A model generated the notes under the pieces. The model was given only the letters and a program-made list of their open reading frames with translations, made no database searches and was not told the DNA's origin. This document shows, in pieces, positions 39,234 through 52,110 of a stretch of DNA of 64,000 nucleotides. How positions within the stretch are numbered: position 1 is the first letter of the stretch; each line of letters begins with the position of its first letter. Both the position numbers and the translations under genes were made by a program. Source of the stretch: Trissonchulus latispiculum (taxonomy: Eukaryota > Nematoda > Enoplea > Enoplida > Ironidae); NCBI GenBank assembly GCA_030248195.1, contig JASAND010021254.1:1-64000 (forward strand). Reading direction: 5' to 3'.

Positions 39234-40287
39234 AAATGTGAGCGGCTGTCCTGAGTTATCATTTGAAGGTAGCCTATACAATGTATATATTTTTCGAATC
39301 CTCAGGAACCCGAGATTCCGAAAATTCGAAAAAATCCGAAATTCCGGAATTCATTCACGGAAAATTTAAAATTTTTGGTTTTTCGCCCAATTTTTATCGC
39401 AATCAAAATTTGGTTCTCATAGTCTATTAGAGACGGTCCTGCTACACAATTTTGCTCTTAGAAGCTTTTCACGAAAATACACCCAATTTCCGGAATTCCG
39501 GGTTTTCTAAATTACCGGATTTTAAAAATTTCCTCCAATACCCACAAGATGGGTATCATTCGAAAGCTCTTATCGGGCTGAACAACTTTTGTAATAAAAT
39601 GAACTCTTGAAAATGCACACAATTCCCGGAATTCGAGAAAACCGGATTTTCCGGATTTTAAAAATTTTCTCCAATACCCACAATATGGGTATCATTCGAG
39701 AGCTCTTGATGAGCTGAACAAATCTTGTAATAGAACCAACTTGCAGGAATGAGCCCAGTTCTCGAAATTCACGAAAAATTTCCAAGCTAGAGTGAAATCC
39801 GAATTTGTGAATTCCGGGATTTAGGTGCATTTTCAGACATTAGTTCTATTACAAGATTTGTTCAGCTCTCAGACTCTCGAATATACCCATATTGTGGGTA
39901 TTGGAGAAAATTTTAAAATCCGAAAATCCGGTTTTGAATTCGGGAATTGTCATTTTCACGAGTTCTTCTTTACAAAAGTTGTTCCCTCGATAAGAGCTTT
40001 CGAATATCCCTCTTGATTTGGAGGAAATTTTAAAATCCGGAATTTGAAAACCCGGAATTCCGGAATTGGTGCATTTTCGTGAAAACTTCTAAAGCAAAAA
40101 TGTGTAGCGGGACCAGCTCTTCGACTGGGACCAATTTTTGATTGCGATAAAATTTAGCGAAAAACTAAAAATTTTAAATTTTCCGTGAATGAAATCCGGA
40201 ATTTCGGATTTTTTCTCGGAATCTCGTCGATTCGAAAAATATATACATTGATACTACCTTCAAATGATCCAGGACAGCGTCACATTT
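39234..40287. repeat. 1-kb hairpin element with CCGGAATT words
   Basis: Arms of roughly 500 bp are inverted. Outer ends are AAATGTGAGCGGCTGTCC and GGACAGCGTCACATTT, followed by TCATTTGAAGGTAG and its complement. Each arm holds tandem modules of about 125 bp with CCGGAATT-type words, a CAATACCCACAATATGGGTAT hairpin split over the module, and a GAGCTGAACAA box. No coding capacity. Related modules lie at 57850-58180 and 62160-62330. Confidence 0.8.
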
Positions 40288-43200
40288 GCTAGTTTGACTG
40301 GGTACATACATGCTTTGTTTTCAAGTCTCTGATTGTCTTAACTTTATTTCATACAATATATACTCCGGTAAGATAGGTAGTAGTAGTAAGTAGTTGTATT
40401 GTAGCCGTATACGGTTCCTTTATCTTTCTTACAACAAGTACGGTCAACTGAAAGTGTAAAAGTTTAAGCTTTTATGTAGCGGCTTTGAGTATTCCAGTAG
40501 TTATCGGTATTGGTGGGTCTTACGTAACGAAAAAGTACATTAAGAGTGTACTAATCTAGCCTTCTAACTGTCTGGTAGTACCTATTGAAGTGATGCCGGT
40601 AAATTGTATTAAGTTAGCTCCTAAGTGTAAGCTTTTGATCGGTTGAGCGATTTCTGTAACTGCTTCGCTGGGAGAAAGTGGGAAAAGGTCTGACTTGGAA
40701 AGCGTTTTATTCGCATGCAAAAATAGGGAGAGAATATACTCTAAACTTGGATAGGGTTGACTGGGGCTGTTAGGATTAAGTTAAGCTAACCGTAGCTTGT
40801 TACATAACAGCATAGCTGTGTTTAGAAATGCGACTTCAAGTCTGGTATATATGCTCTCTCTCTAGGTTTCAGTGACATAGGGAGTGTCTCAAAAACTTAT
40901 TAGAAAAAGTGGAAATTTTGTGAATATGGGAGTTATGAGTAAATCAGTTGAACTATTTGGATTAAACCAACATAAATGCTAAGTATATGTACGCTGGAGT
41001 TAGTAATTAATGTTTAATGTTGTGGGTTCGAGTCCCATTTGAGCTTTGAATTTTTCAAGAATTCTGAATGCTTTGCTGAGTGATGGCTAAATTAGCTTGC
41101 TTATATCTTAACTTTAAAGTTAATTACTAATTTTAAATTAGCTAGGTTGTGTTTTCTGGCTATGCTTGTAGTTACGTAGTGTGCGTTTAACTCAAAACTT
41201 GAATGCTTCTCAGTAGACTACTTTTTAGCAGACAGGAAAAAACCACGTGTGGGGGTTTTGGACTTGTAGTTGATGCAGGTGTCCAATGGCTTTTATTTAT
41301 ACTCAAATTTCAAAGGGAGGAAAGCATTTTTCTTGGCATTTTTTGGAGCTCTAAGTTTATGCCAAACATTGTTTATGTTATTCTGTCTGGGTTGGGCGTG
41401 CGCCGTGCAGAGGGGGGATTTCTTGCAAATTTTGTGAGTCAGCTTTCCAACTTTTTAGATTAGCATATTTGCAGGTGTGCGGTAGGGAAATTATTCCAAA
41501 TTTTCAAGAGAGGGGGGGTCCCTAGTTTTAGTGCAATGGTGAACTCTTAACCTTGGTTTTATCGACAGGTGTGGGTTAAATTTTACTTGCTCTTTGTTTG
41601 CTAGACCGGCGGGGAAATTTGCATTTGCAAATTCTGGTAGGGATATAAAGTTTACTCTAAAAACAACAGGTTGGCCTTAAGTTTTGAGAGTGGTAATTTA
41701 ATCCGGGTGTCCCCAATTTTCTGGTGTATCTAGCCTTGTCATCTGTGTAGGTAGGCAAAACCTTTACACTAAATATGTAATAGGAGATCTCGCACCCCCA
41801 AAACTTTAGCCAGAGAAGAGTTTAAAGTGAAACACAATCCATTTAAACCCATTAGGGGGACCCCAAGTCTTGATAACCGGGGAGGTTTCGGGGAGTATTT
41901 CAATAAGCATTGATAAACAAACTGCGCTTTAAAGTTGTAAAAGTTGATGTTAAAACTGCGTCACTTCACAACTCTTTAGTCTTAAGTTTCTGGTCTTGCT
42001 GCTGAAAGCTTTTGGCTATACGGTAGTCCTGTCTAAACTTGCTTTCCGAGGGAGCGTGCTAATTTGAAAAAATGAAAGCTTGAAAAAGATTTCGAAGATG
42101 AAGTATATTATAGATAAGTAATACTAGTAATAAAGAGTTCATAATTCTGTAATAATTAAGACTACGTAGATAATGCATGCCTAATTAATCCTAATTATGG
42201 TACAATTTTAATTGTGTTGTAAATCAAGCTTTAACTTTAATAGCTTGTACTCTCGTAGGTTGTATGTTATGTAGCGGAAGTGAAAATTTTTAATGCAAGA
42301 TAAAATATCATATCCTAGCCAAACGAAAATGTACCAAACTTAGCTAGCCGGAATTAGCTATGTATCTGTAGTTATTAATTAGCGGATCCTATAATTAAGT
42401 ATAATTCACGGTGATGTATAGAAAACTTTAAGTCTTTATAAGCGAGAAGGGCTGACTAAGCTAAATACCCTTGAATCCCTTGAATTCTAGACCCCTAGAA
42501 CCTTGAATCCTAGTTTTCCCAGGGTTTTGAGCCTCCTACATGGTGTTTTATTAAGGGTTCCTAACATATATCACTGCATGAGCTCTCAAATTTAGCAGTT
42601 ATTATGAGAAAACTATTATGATGACAAATCTTTTAAGGGCCTTTTCAGAAAAAAACAGAGTTAGAACTATTTCTGCTCAATCTTAGCTTAACTCTCATGC
42701 CAAAGGGTCGAGTTAAATTTAACTCGTTTAATTCCGCTTAATCTAGGTGACCTTTTCCTGATTTGTTTCTCTTGAGACTATCCTTTGTTTAACACATTCT
42801 GAGTGAGCACCTCCTATACGTTTAAGTTGCTCGTAAACTGTTCATAAAGTGATAGAAATTCGGTTAGGTATATACTGTTTTTAATTTTATTTATAAAACA
42901 CTCCCCAATCATTCTCCTAACTAAATGGAAATGATTATACTGAGTCTGCTTCCCGTCTCCTTTAGGTCCGTATTTATTTTAGTTCATTTAAACGAGAATT
43001 CTTTTATTTTAACTACCAATTTTTGTCGGAGGTTAATGTTATACAAGAGTAAGTCTAGAAGTGTTTTGAGTGATTGCATTTGTCCTGTCATAAAAGTTAA
43101 TATGAGTTTAGAGGAGTCTCTAGATACTAAGTTATGCACTCTGATGTGAACCAGTTTTTGTTTTTCGGCAAAAGTTTTGCGGGGACAAAAGTTTTACACA

Positions 43201-46200
43201 ATCGGGAGTTTTGAGAAGTGTTTTGGACGAAGTCAAAAATTAATTCTAAGTCAAAATTGTCTTAATAAATTTTGTGAAACCACGCTTGATGAAAATCACC
43301 GATTTTTGCGATATACATTTATTTTTCTAGTATATACGTACTTTGCGGACTGCATATATGCGCACAGTTTTGGAGGTTTTAGTGCACAAAAATTAGTCAA
43401 CCTGACATAGTTGCGCGCAACTAACTCAAGGCCTTAAAACAGTAGCAAGAGTTCGTTTAACTTACAAACTTTTGCATACTTTACAACCTGCAGTAAACTT
43501 GTGATTACGGTAGAAGACTGTTGTAGAAAAGGAGGTTGCTGTGTTTAAAGTGCACGATTGGTGTCGCTTAATTTGAACGACGCAGTCAAAATTCTTCTCC
43601 CTTTTCTGTTTTGAAACAGTTATTGTCATTAAAACTGCCGCAATGCACTCCCCACACTTGCTTCATTTCGGGGGGCTGACAATTTTAAAATTCTGAGTTT
43701 CACACAAATCAACTTTCGGCTGGAACAGTTTGGAGGGAACAGTACATGAAATTACAGCATAAAATTGGTACTCAATGAAGGCATTTTAATGAGGATACCG
43801 CCCCCCTGTTGTTGACAAAACAAATAGTTATGGATATGGGAACGATCCCTCCCATTGGTATTGAAGAAAGCAAGAGCCGATTGAGATTAAATTTATTGGA
43901 TCGGATTCGAAATTCGTTAAAGAAAGGAAGTTGCACACCACCAAGAAGATTCCGAAAATCCGTTCTTAGCCCTGGTTAAGACCATACAGCTTGAGTCAAC
44001 TCCATGAACTAAAGACTTTTAATCCGGGGATTGCCTGTGCCTGTGTATTGGCTCAAATGAAACAAAAAATAATTTATGGCATGCAAGCTTGTTTAAATTT
44101 TAAATTTAGATTTAACCTACGAACGCAGTATAGGATTTTAAGTAGACTGTGTAAAGATTAACGGTAATCGGCTAGGTATAACATACATCTCCATTCCGCC
44201 GTAGGTTTCAGGGTAAATACCACAGATTTCACAGCCACAATGTCAGTGGTATACCACTTCTCGAAATACTGATTTGGGATGTTAAAATACAACGTAGTAT
44301 TTAGACATTAAGCTTAAGCTTGGTCCTCAGATAGATCAGTGAAAAGGGTTCAATTGTAACCCTCTCGGTAAAACTTTTTCCGTCGAACCATTTGGCTTGG
44401 GTTGCTTGCGGGTAGTTAGTGTTTTCGTCGTCGCACGACTGAAGTCGAAGTGTGCTGACGTCCTTACTATAAACCCCTATCGCTTTGTCCATTTGACGAG
44501 CCGGTATCACTACTTCTATTGTTGAATTTATCCGGTTCTTGTAAGGAGTTTGAAAACTCAGCTAGACAAAAGGCAGATTTTCGATTTTGAATTCGAATTT
44601 AAATTCTATCTGGGGGAAAGTTAAAGGGATGGTGAGGTTTAAGTGAGTGCTAGGCCTAGAAAGTATATACAGACTGGTCTGCCGGGACCCGATTCAAGGA
44701 CCTATACTAGCTGTCATCAAAACATAAAAGTGGCATCCTTTGACAGTTCTTTTTATTACGTGGATAATCAAACAGACTAATGAGATGGAATTTTCGTTAA
44801 CAAGTTTTTTAAGAAACCTGCCAAAAAATCATTCGTAGATTCAGCAGTTTAACTCCATCGCCTGTGTTACAAATGACCCATCCTGAATTTTTCAGGGGGC
44901 CCCTGAAAATTAATGACTTTAACATTTTAATGACAGATTAAAACAGTGAAACGTTGAAGTTTTGTGAGTTTGCTAGAAGAAATGCCACAGTTTTAAGTTT
45001 TAGAAAAGTTTGAGACCCAGTTACTGGAGGGGAAAACAGGTTGCGTTTGCGCCCCAGTGCAAAATATTATTGCAAACTAATTGCTGTCTCTCAGAGACAA
45101 AACGTAACTCAGGGGCTGCATGCGCAATTTCCAGTTTGATGAGATTAAAAAGATTTGGCTGATTTTACTCAGCACTTTCCTTAGATCTGACAAGTGGTTT
45201 GCCTTTTTGCTTTCGACATCACTAACTAGGCCTGCGCTGTTTAGGGAATTTGTAGTTAATAATAGATAATATGTTAATAGAACCTTTTAAAAAATCAAAA
45301 ATACGTTAATGGAACATTTTAAGTTTCAATCCGCAATGACATACAAGCGAGTGAGCGTACACAATTGTCTACTGGGTTCCCAGTTGTGAGGGAAATCCAC
45401 TCAAGTCATGTCCCCCCCGGATTTGACTAAGAGTGTGCTCTCCGCAGTTATTACATCCTTTTTCGCAGATGACAAGTCATGAGCCGGTGCATCGATCTGA
45501 ACAGCTATAGGGAGTGTGGGTTAACTGTATTAGTGACTGGTGTGGTCGCACATTTGAGAGGCTCTTGTAAAATATTGCTAGGCCACAGGATCCAAAGAAT
45601 TAAATATGAAAAATGGAAAAATCTCAAACCGGATACAGCAAGAAATGGAGCCTTGTGCTGTAATAGATCCGGCATGTTTTGTATTGTATTCGTATATATC
45701 AAATTTGTATCGAAGTTTGTTCCGTTCAACTAAGATTTCTGCCATGAAAATCGTTTGATCGTCGATAGCTTGAAACAGTACAGAAAAAAATCAAGCTTTC
45801 CCAAACAGTCGATTTTTTGCAGGGTCGCCAAACTAAGTTTAAATTAAGCTAGTGTCAAATTGTTGCACAGCCTCTTAGAAGCGTGTCTCCGTTCGTTTGT
45901 TTGTCGAAGTTGTTTGAAGTTTGATAGAACGGCAGATAAGCCTAAAGAGAGAGTTTTGAGTAGAGTTTTGAGGGGGGCTTAACAACCTCTTTAGAGGCGA
46001 CAAAGGGTACTCCGGTTTGGCTTTTGTAGAAACTGATAGTGTAAACTTAGAGTAAACATTAGAAATCTCATTTAGGACTGTTATCACGACGAGACAGGAA
46101 AACTTGTATTTTGGAAGAGGTATTAAAAGACAGACGTTAATGGATTTAATCTTTCAATAAGACCATCAGACAGCAAAATTTGAGGGCTGGTACTGTTAAG

Positions 46201-46237
46201 AAAACTGTTAAAATGGGGTTGTAAAGAATTGGTTTTT
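40288..46237. other. Unassigned AT-rich sequence
   Basis: Six kilobases without a supportable gene. Only short frames (longest 86 codons at 41203-41463, no known domain). Near 45345-45400 lies a copy of the GTGAGCGTACACAATTGT repeat, and near 42480 a few CTTGAATCC words. Confidence 0.4.
41022..41038 (+). pseudogene. Isolated tRNA T-arm relic
   Basis: A perfectly paired T arm with loop TTCGAGT and stem GTGGG/CCCAT matches the B-box consensus, but no A box or acceptor stem can be recognised upstream. Probably a SINE or tRNA fragment, or chance. Confidence 0.3.
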
Positions 46238-46304
46238 GCTGGGAATCGAACCACACACCTTTCGTTCTGCGAACAGAAATGCTAACCATTACACCACAGA
46301 GCTG
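46238..46304 (-). pseudogene. tRNA-like sequence, minus strand
   Basis: On the minus strand TGGTGTAATGGTTAGCA (46280-46296) matches an A box and GGTTCGATTCC (46242-46252) a perfect B box at normal spacing. T-stem and acceptor stems pair poorly and the anticodon loop lacks a proper U33 context, so this is a SINE head or tRNA pseudogene rather than a functional gene. Confidence 0.55.
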
Positions 46305-46739
46305 AGTGCTGCATGTCTTCTGTATGATTGACACAGCACATGCATAATAACCCATTGCTGCTCTGTTTACGCCAAATGAAAATAAATTTATGGAAAGTGT
46401 GCTTTAGGTTTGCCTTGACCACATGTTTTGCAGAAACTAGATCGTCTGCGTAAGCTCTAATTACATTAAATCAATAATTAATTAGTTTTAATGTCGAATT
46501 AGTTGTAGGTTGTAAATCTACAGCCTCTCAGAGCAAATTGGAAACTTTAAGTTCTTGGTTTTTGCCTTTTTGAAACAATCCGTGGGCCTGTATAAGCATA
46601 GTAGTTTTTCTAAATCTTCACAGAACTTCGTTCGCACCAACTCGGGCAATTCCATAATCCTTGAAGGCTAAGGATCTGTTTTCATATTTCTAATGATTTA
46701 GTACAAGTACAAATCGCAAGTCTCACCCATTAATAATTA

Positions 46740-46937
46740 GTGTTGTTGAGCGGCCGGCGAAACTCTTATTTCAGTAGTTTACTGGTTTCAAATTACGCGG
46801 ATACATTTTTGTATGCTGATTACTTGTTTTATTGTCCAGAGAACAGCCAGCCGACCGCTTATCGACCCCGGGCCGCCAGCCGGCTGTTTGGATGCCCAAA
46901 CGGCAAGCCGAGCAAAATTTCGGCCGGTCAACAACAC
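46740..46937. mobile_element. MITE with GGCCGG words and TA flanks
   Basis: Ends GTGTTGTTGAGCGGCCGGCG and CGGCCGGTCAACAACAC, flanked by TA on both sides. The interior right half holds CCAGCCGACCG, GGGCCGCCAGCCGGC and similar words. 198 bp. A second right end is at 55897-55908. Confidence 0.72.
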
Positions 46938-47077
46938 TACTTTATCATCAGTCAGGTTACAATTTTGTTGGCTGTCCTCACAAGATATATGTAGAGAATG
47001 ACCCATCTGTTAAATATCAGCGTTTCACGTGAACTCCGAAAGGTTGAACTTAGCGCCATAATCTAGTCTTACTGTTC

Positions 47078-47150
47078 GCAGATGTGACGCAAGCAGTAGA
47101 GCGTTCTACTTCTAAGCCAAGGCTCGGCGGTTCGATCCCCGCCCTCTGGA
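47078..47150 (+). pseudogene. tRNA-like sequence (SINE head or tRNA pseudogene)
   Basis: A-box-like TGACGCAAGCAGTAGAGC, an anticodon-loop-like CTTCTAA, and an exact B box GGTTCGATCCC (47129-47139) occur in order. The T stem pairs GGCGG with CCGCC around an oversized loop, and CAGA/TCTG acceptor pairing remains, but the anticodon stem pairs at only two positions. Confidence 0.55.
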
Positions 47151-47427
47151 CAATTTTCTTCAATATATACTTTCAATCCCAATCGTACACACATGACTCA
47201 GACTTTGAAATGGCCGTTACGGCAAACATAGGATTCAAAACAGATTTTGAATCTCCAATAATTTACAAAATAATACAAATTTGTGCTGCTCAGCAACGAA
47301 GCTTCTTTACCTGATAGTAATGGATGGTAAATAGAGTGGCATGCCATGAGCAATGACCACTAATTAAAGGATGTAACTTCCATACCAAGGAATATGGCTT
47401 TTTAAAAAACGCTCATTAAATACTCAT

Positions 47428-47547
47428 GATAATAATAATTAAATAAAATTAAATAATTAAAATAATTAAATTATTTAAATATTAAATTTAAATTAAATTA
47501 TAATAAATAAAAAAATAAAAAAAAAAAAAAAAATAAAAAAAAAAAAA
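47428..47547. repeat. Low-complexity A/T tract ending in poly-A
   Basis: Interleaved AAT, AATT and AAATTA units grade into two A runs at about 47515-47547. It could be the tail of a retroposed sequence, but no body was identified. Confidence 0.8.
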
Positions 47548-48904
47548 GCCAATCTAGGTCTAGCCTTTCAAATTTCACTTCCCCTCTGAACCAGAAAAAT
47601 TTATTAGTATTCCGGTCGCCGTGGTAGGTTGTTCCCAAGCAGCTTCAGCTTATCTCCTGTGACTGTACCTACTAGGTGTGATTTTCTTTCACGAAAAAGA
47701 TCTTGGTACTCATAAGATACTAAATTCTGCTTCCCATTATTTGCCATAAACTCAGTTTTAGCATTTATTCTGGCTGATAAATCAAATTTGTGTTTTTCAA
47801 TTCAATACCACCAAGAGTCGCCCAAACCGAATCACATAACTTCTGCATTACAAGAAGCATACATGTACTTGGGAGGGTTTGGGGGGGGTTTCACCCCCCC
47901 CCGCCCCGGACCTGGACCTCACCTCCCCCCAGAGGGTCCCTCACCTCCCCCCAGAATCCGGTTTTCCGGCGGCCTTGGGCCGTCGGTTCACTCCCCACCC
48001 CAGAATTTTCTCTCCTACGCATGTCTGGTAAGAAGATCTGGTTTTCCGCAACATAGTGACATAAAAATTATTGCTGTACGACTTTCTTGGGTCGAGTTAT
48101 GGATACAATTTCTGGATATCGCCCGTTTTTGAAAAACGTCAGCATAGCTGTTTACTGAGCTGAGAAGCTCCCCCGAGATTTCGACCTTAATATTTCGAGC
48201 ATATTGCAAGCTTAATACACTAGGAAGCGCTGAGCGTTTTACTCTTCCTTATGTATTATATACTCTTGATACCATCAATTTCCATATCTGGCTGACTTTA
48301 CTCTGACTGTGAGTAAACTGTCCGAAGACTGACAAGGAACTCTTCCAGTAAACGTTGTGTCTGGGGAATCTTATGAGATTGTCGCTCCTGAACCGATTTC
48401 GCCTTTTATCCGGTTGTGCTTGGATTCTGGAACAATTTGTCTCTAGAAAATGGACTTCAGTGTGTCGGAGTTGGTCCCGGGCCAGATTTTCACTACCCGC
48501 CCCGTTCCGCGGTCCGCAGACAAGTGACACCCGCAAGAAAACAGCAAAAGTTTTTCGCTCAGCTCATGTGAAAGACTAAACTCAAATCTTTACTTTATCT
48601 GGTGTTTCTGCGTTATTGCGAACTTTGTCAGTGCTAAATACTCTGAAACAATTCTAAACATTTATGTAATAAACAATGTTTTTTAAAACTAAACAAATAA
48701 ACTAAATATAAAAATCCTCGGGCCTCTTGCACTCCCCCCCAGCCATTACTTTTGATTTTTTACCAATAACTTTGAAATTTGGTATGGGTGTATACCAGAG
48801 GCTTATAAATTCAAAAATTTAAAAATTTAAAAAATTTTAAAATTCTTAAAAAATTTAAATTTGTGCTAAGGTACTAACATTAGGTAATTAATTAGGTAAT
48901 TTAT
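47548..48904. other. Unassigned sequence with a G/C-run fragment
   Basis: A G-run then C-run block at about 47872-48002 looks like a piece of a CATAG-type element. An ACTCTT..TTATG..TACTCTTG end occurs at about 48241-48268. No gene supported. Confidence 0.4.
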
Positions 48905-49183
48905 TAGGTAATTTATTAGTTATTTTAATTAATTAATTATAACTTTAATTAGGTTAATGCAATTAAAAAACTAATTTGACAACTTTGTAGCATTTTTTCT
49001 GCTCTTTACAATGATATAAAAATTGTTGCACATTACATTCCTTCGAATTTTTGTATTATGCAACCATTTTTATATCATTGGAAAGAGCAGAAAAAATGCT
49101 ACAAGGTTGTCGATCAGTTTTTTAATTGCATTAACCTAATTAAAGTTATAATTAATTAATGAAAATAACTAATATATTACCTA
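48905..49183. repeat. Foldback element, 130-bp arms
   Basis: Left arm 48905-49035 and right arm 49053-49183 are inverted with few mismatches (GGTTAATGCAATTAAAAAAC, GTAGCATTTTTTCTGCTCTTT and complements). The loop is under 20 bases. Strong cruciform potential. Confidence 0.8.
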
Positions 49184-49374
49184 CCATAAGCGTTAGGCTA
49201 ATGGGCCAATCAGCGAGCAGACACACGCTTATATGAAAGCGTGTAATTAGTGCTAAGTGGGACCCCACCCCGAGACTTTCGGGGGGGTTCCCGACTTAAC
49301 GCACCGAGCATACCTAGCATGATTTGTACATGCTACTGTAAGAGTTTCTTACTCTTATATTATGTACTCTTGAT

Positions 49375-49462
49375 AAAGCTCTTTCAAACTCCCAAAATTG
49401 CGAAAGTTATAGTGTTTTAAAAAAATCACCACAATAGCACTGCACTAAAGGATACCACCACC
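49375..49462. mobile_element. Right end of a GGTGGTGGTATCC element
   Basis: About 88 bp are the reverse complement of the first 90 bp of the element at 35852, including the GGATACCACCACC terminus followed by TTAA (49463-49466). Its partner end was not identified; the foldback at 48905 may lie inside it. Confidence 0.65.
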
Positions 49463-49466
49463 TTAA

Positions 49467-51904
49467 GTTACAACGTTAAGTTACATAGTGCCCTCTTCCC
49501 CATTTACTTTTTTGGGGCTAGATTATGTGAGCCCTTTTATGCAAAATTTAGTAACGACAAAAACCAGCGTTAGATTTGTCTCTTTACATACATGCGACCA
49601 TTAAGGGCAAGACTTCTGTGACAGTTGCCTATACACGGTTGGCAATATCCGTAACGGGCATAGACAAGGTAGATTCGGCTGTATTGGGCGAATCTGCTAG
49701 TTCAGACAAGGACTGAGGATAGTCCGCAGGTCTGGAGAGGATACTTCCTCAATTTGGATTGAGCTTGCAGGTGGGACATAATATACTGATAAATTGAATG
49801 GCACCGGAGCTTGACCAGTTTCGGAACTGTTTGTCACCGATGGCTTGGCTAGCCGCGTGAATCACAATGGATACAGGTATCACAAAGTCATCACGGCCAA
49901 TTGGTGAAGTACACACTGAAAATTTAGATTGCACAGCAGCTAGGGCTGTGCAGAGCGTCTGCATTTGGATTCGCAGTTAGTAGAAAGAAGTCTAGATAAA
50001 GAATTAGTAGGAAAGATAACAAACATATAATAAATAACATAACTGAATCGATGAGGAATGGCGCGTAAAGCACTGATCGGTCCAGATATTGACCCATTTG
50101 AATCACAACCCTTAAGAAAATTCATCTGTCCTGAACAGGCTAAGCAGAGATAGGCAGACGTCTTCGACTCTGAATCAAATGGCTTAAAAACCAATACACG
50201 AATACAATGCAATACATACAACCAATACACTGGTTTGCAAACTGCTTTTTTATGAATAGCAAAAGCAAGCTAGCAAGGCTAAAGCTGTGAAACCAGCGAA
50301 GCACTTGATAAGCTGGAAAATCCTTGGTTTTGTGTTTCATTTATTTAATAAATATTTTGATTGAGTTTGTAATAGTGAATAAACATATAACTATGTTTAA
50401 GCGTTAAATTTGTTAGTGTCTGGAGTCAATCCAGAAAATGGATCCTTTTGTGATACTGGATAAATTCGAAAGTCTAAACATATATTTGATTAGTCTCTCA
50501 TCTATACACTAGGTCACGTAAAAATACCCCCTGCCAATCAAACTGCTAACTATGGCAAACAAATAAAAGAAGGGTTTGCGGCCCCAAAGAAGCACAGTAT
50601 GAGTTCATTCTGCTGCCAGTTTAAGATTGACGGACCCATAATTGGAATGTATCTATAACATTCCATTTAGAATTGAAAATTAAAATTTGGAGAATTCACA
50701 GGGTGCAGACGAATCCATTTACAGGACCCCTCCACACAAAAACTTGAACAGTTATTGGGAACAACGTTGAATATAGGGTGTAAAGTTTAGTGCTCAGGGA
50801 AGCAGTTCGCTTTGTACTAGACTTGATAACAGCCATCTCGCCTTTAGACGAAATAAAATACATAATTGTTGCACTTGCGACGATAGTCTTTTTTGAAACT
50901 GTTCTATGTGAGAACAGAATAAATACGCACGTCATCAGGTATTTAAAATAAAACTATTGGTAAAGCAATTTAAAGGGGACAACATAATTTGACATTATAA
51001 AGACTTTATATTATATTTAACATTATAAAGAACTTACGTATGTACTACAACGTTATGCAAAAGTTGGTGGTAGCAGGACCTTTTCATGAACTATAATGAA
51101 TGAAATGAAATGAATGAATGAAGATAAGGCTGCTACACGTCAAGGACGCTTTTTGAACAGTTAGACTTTTTGTTAATAGGAGATTCACCAAAAATTTCAG
51201 GCTCGATCGAAACTGGAGACTTTTCTCAGCGAGCCCACGTAGACGTTTCGGCGGACGCAGACCCAAAGACTTTCAGTTTGGAAATCTTCACGTTTCTTAA
51301 ACAACCAGACATGAATCCTCTCGAAATGGGTAAACTTCGTTCAGGTTTGAGAAAGCTTACAGTCAACGGATTTTATTCTTAAGCTTGCTATATTTCTCAA
51401 GCGTGAACGAACGTAGCGCACCTTTCCCGCCTGAATCACTAACTCGCCGCCAAAGTTCAGCTGGTTTTGCTTGTCAAATTCTCGAAATTCTCCGAATCCA
51501 CCAGTCCTGTCTCCTCCACCCAGAAATCTCCGCTTTGACCACCTACACCTTCTCCGCCGCCACGAAATCTAACAAGAAAACCACCGCCAAGGCCGCCACT
51601 ACGAGTAACGCCTAGGCCCCTAAGCGGTAGGGCTTGTAAATTGTCTGGGTTGGGGGGGTGCCTACCCAAACCCCCCCGTTTTTTTGCTGGTGCGGGGTAA
51701 TTTAATTTATTTTCTTTTCTATACATTGTTTTTGTTCATCTTTTTTTGAGAATATTCTTCCGCTCGTTTGGATCACTTTTATTAATTAGTTTATATAAAA
51801 TATATAAAATAAAAAATATGGGAGTGAGGGATTTTTATTTTAGTCTGGCCAGGGGGGGGGGCGGCCCATAACCGCAATAGCGTACCTAGAGGAGTAGAGG
51901 GCCT
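49467..51904. other. Unassigned sequence
   Basis: No gene with recognisable domains. Several frames of 60-96 codons at 49749-50340 and 51084-51726 show no conserved motif. Two G-run blocks lie near 51640-51680 and 51850. Confidence 0.4.
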
Positions 51905-52110
51905 CCCGCAAATCAGTACCTAGTACGCAATCACGTATGTTCACTCGCTTCTGCAATAAGCCTTTTACCCGGATCCCCTCCCGCAAATGTGATCTATCAT
52001 TTGAAAATGCTAAAAGATAGGCCACATTTGAGGGATGGGAGCTCGATAGAAGGCTTATTGTAGAAACGAGTGAACATACGCAATTGCGTACTAGATACTG
52101 ATTTACGGCG
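51905..52110. repeat. Inverted repeat with 60-bp arms
   Basis: Left arm 51905-51962 (CCGCAAATCAGTACCTAGTACG, then GTTCACTCG.TTCTGCAATAAGCC) is mirrored by the right arm at about 52045-52110. Belongs to a family with the GTGAGCGTACACAATTGT repeats at 16705 and 45350. An ATTATGTACTCTTG end lies beyond it at about 52216-52229. Confidence 0.65.

Noticed and set aside
47078..47150. Functional tRNA-Arg(UCU) gene
   Set aside because: The anticodon loop looks right but the anticodon stem pairs at only two positions and the T arm is irregular.
49749..50340. Cluster of overlapping minus-strand frames
   Set aside because: Frames overlap in different phases with hydrophobic composition expected from AT-rich DNA; no family resemblance.
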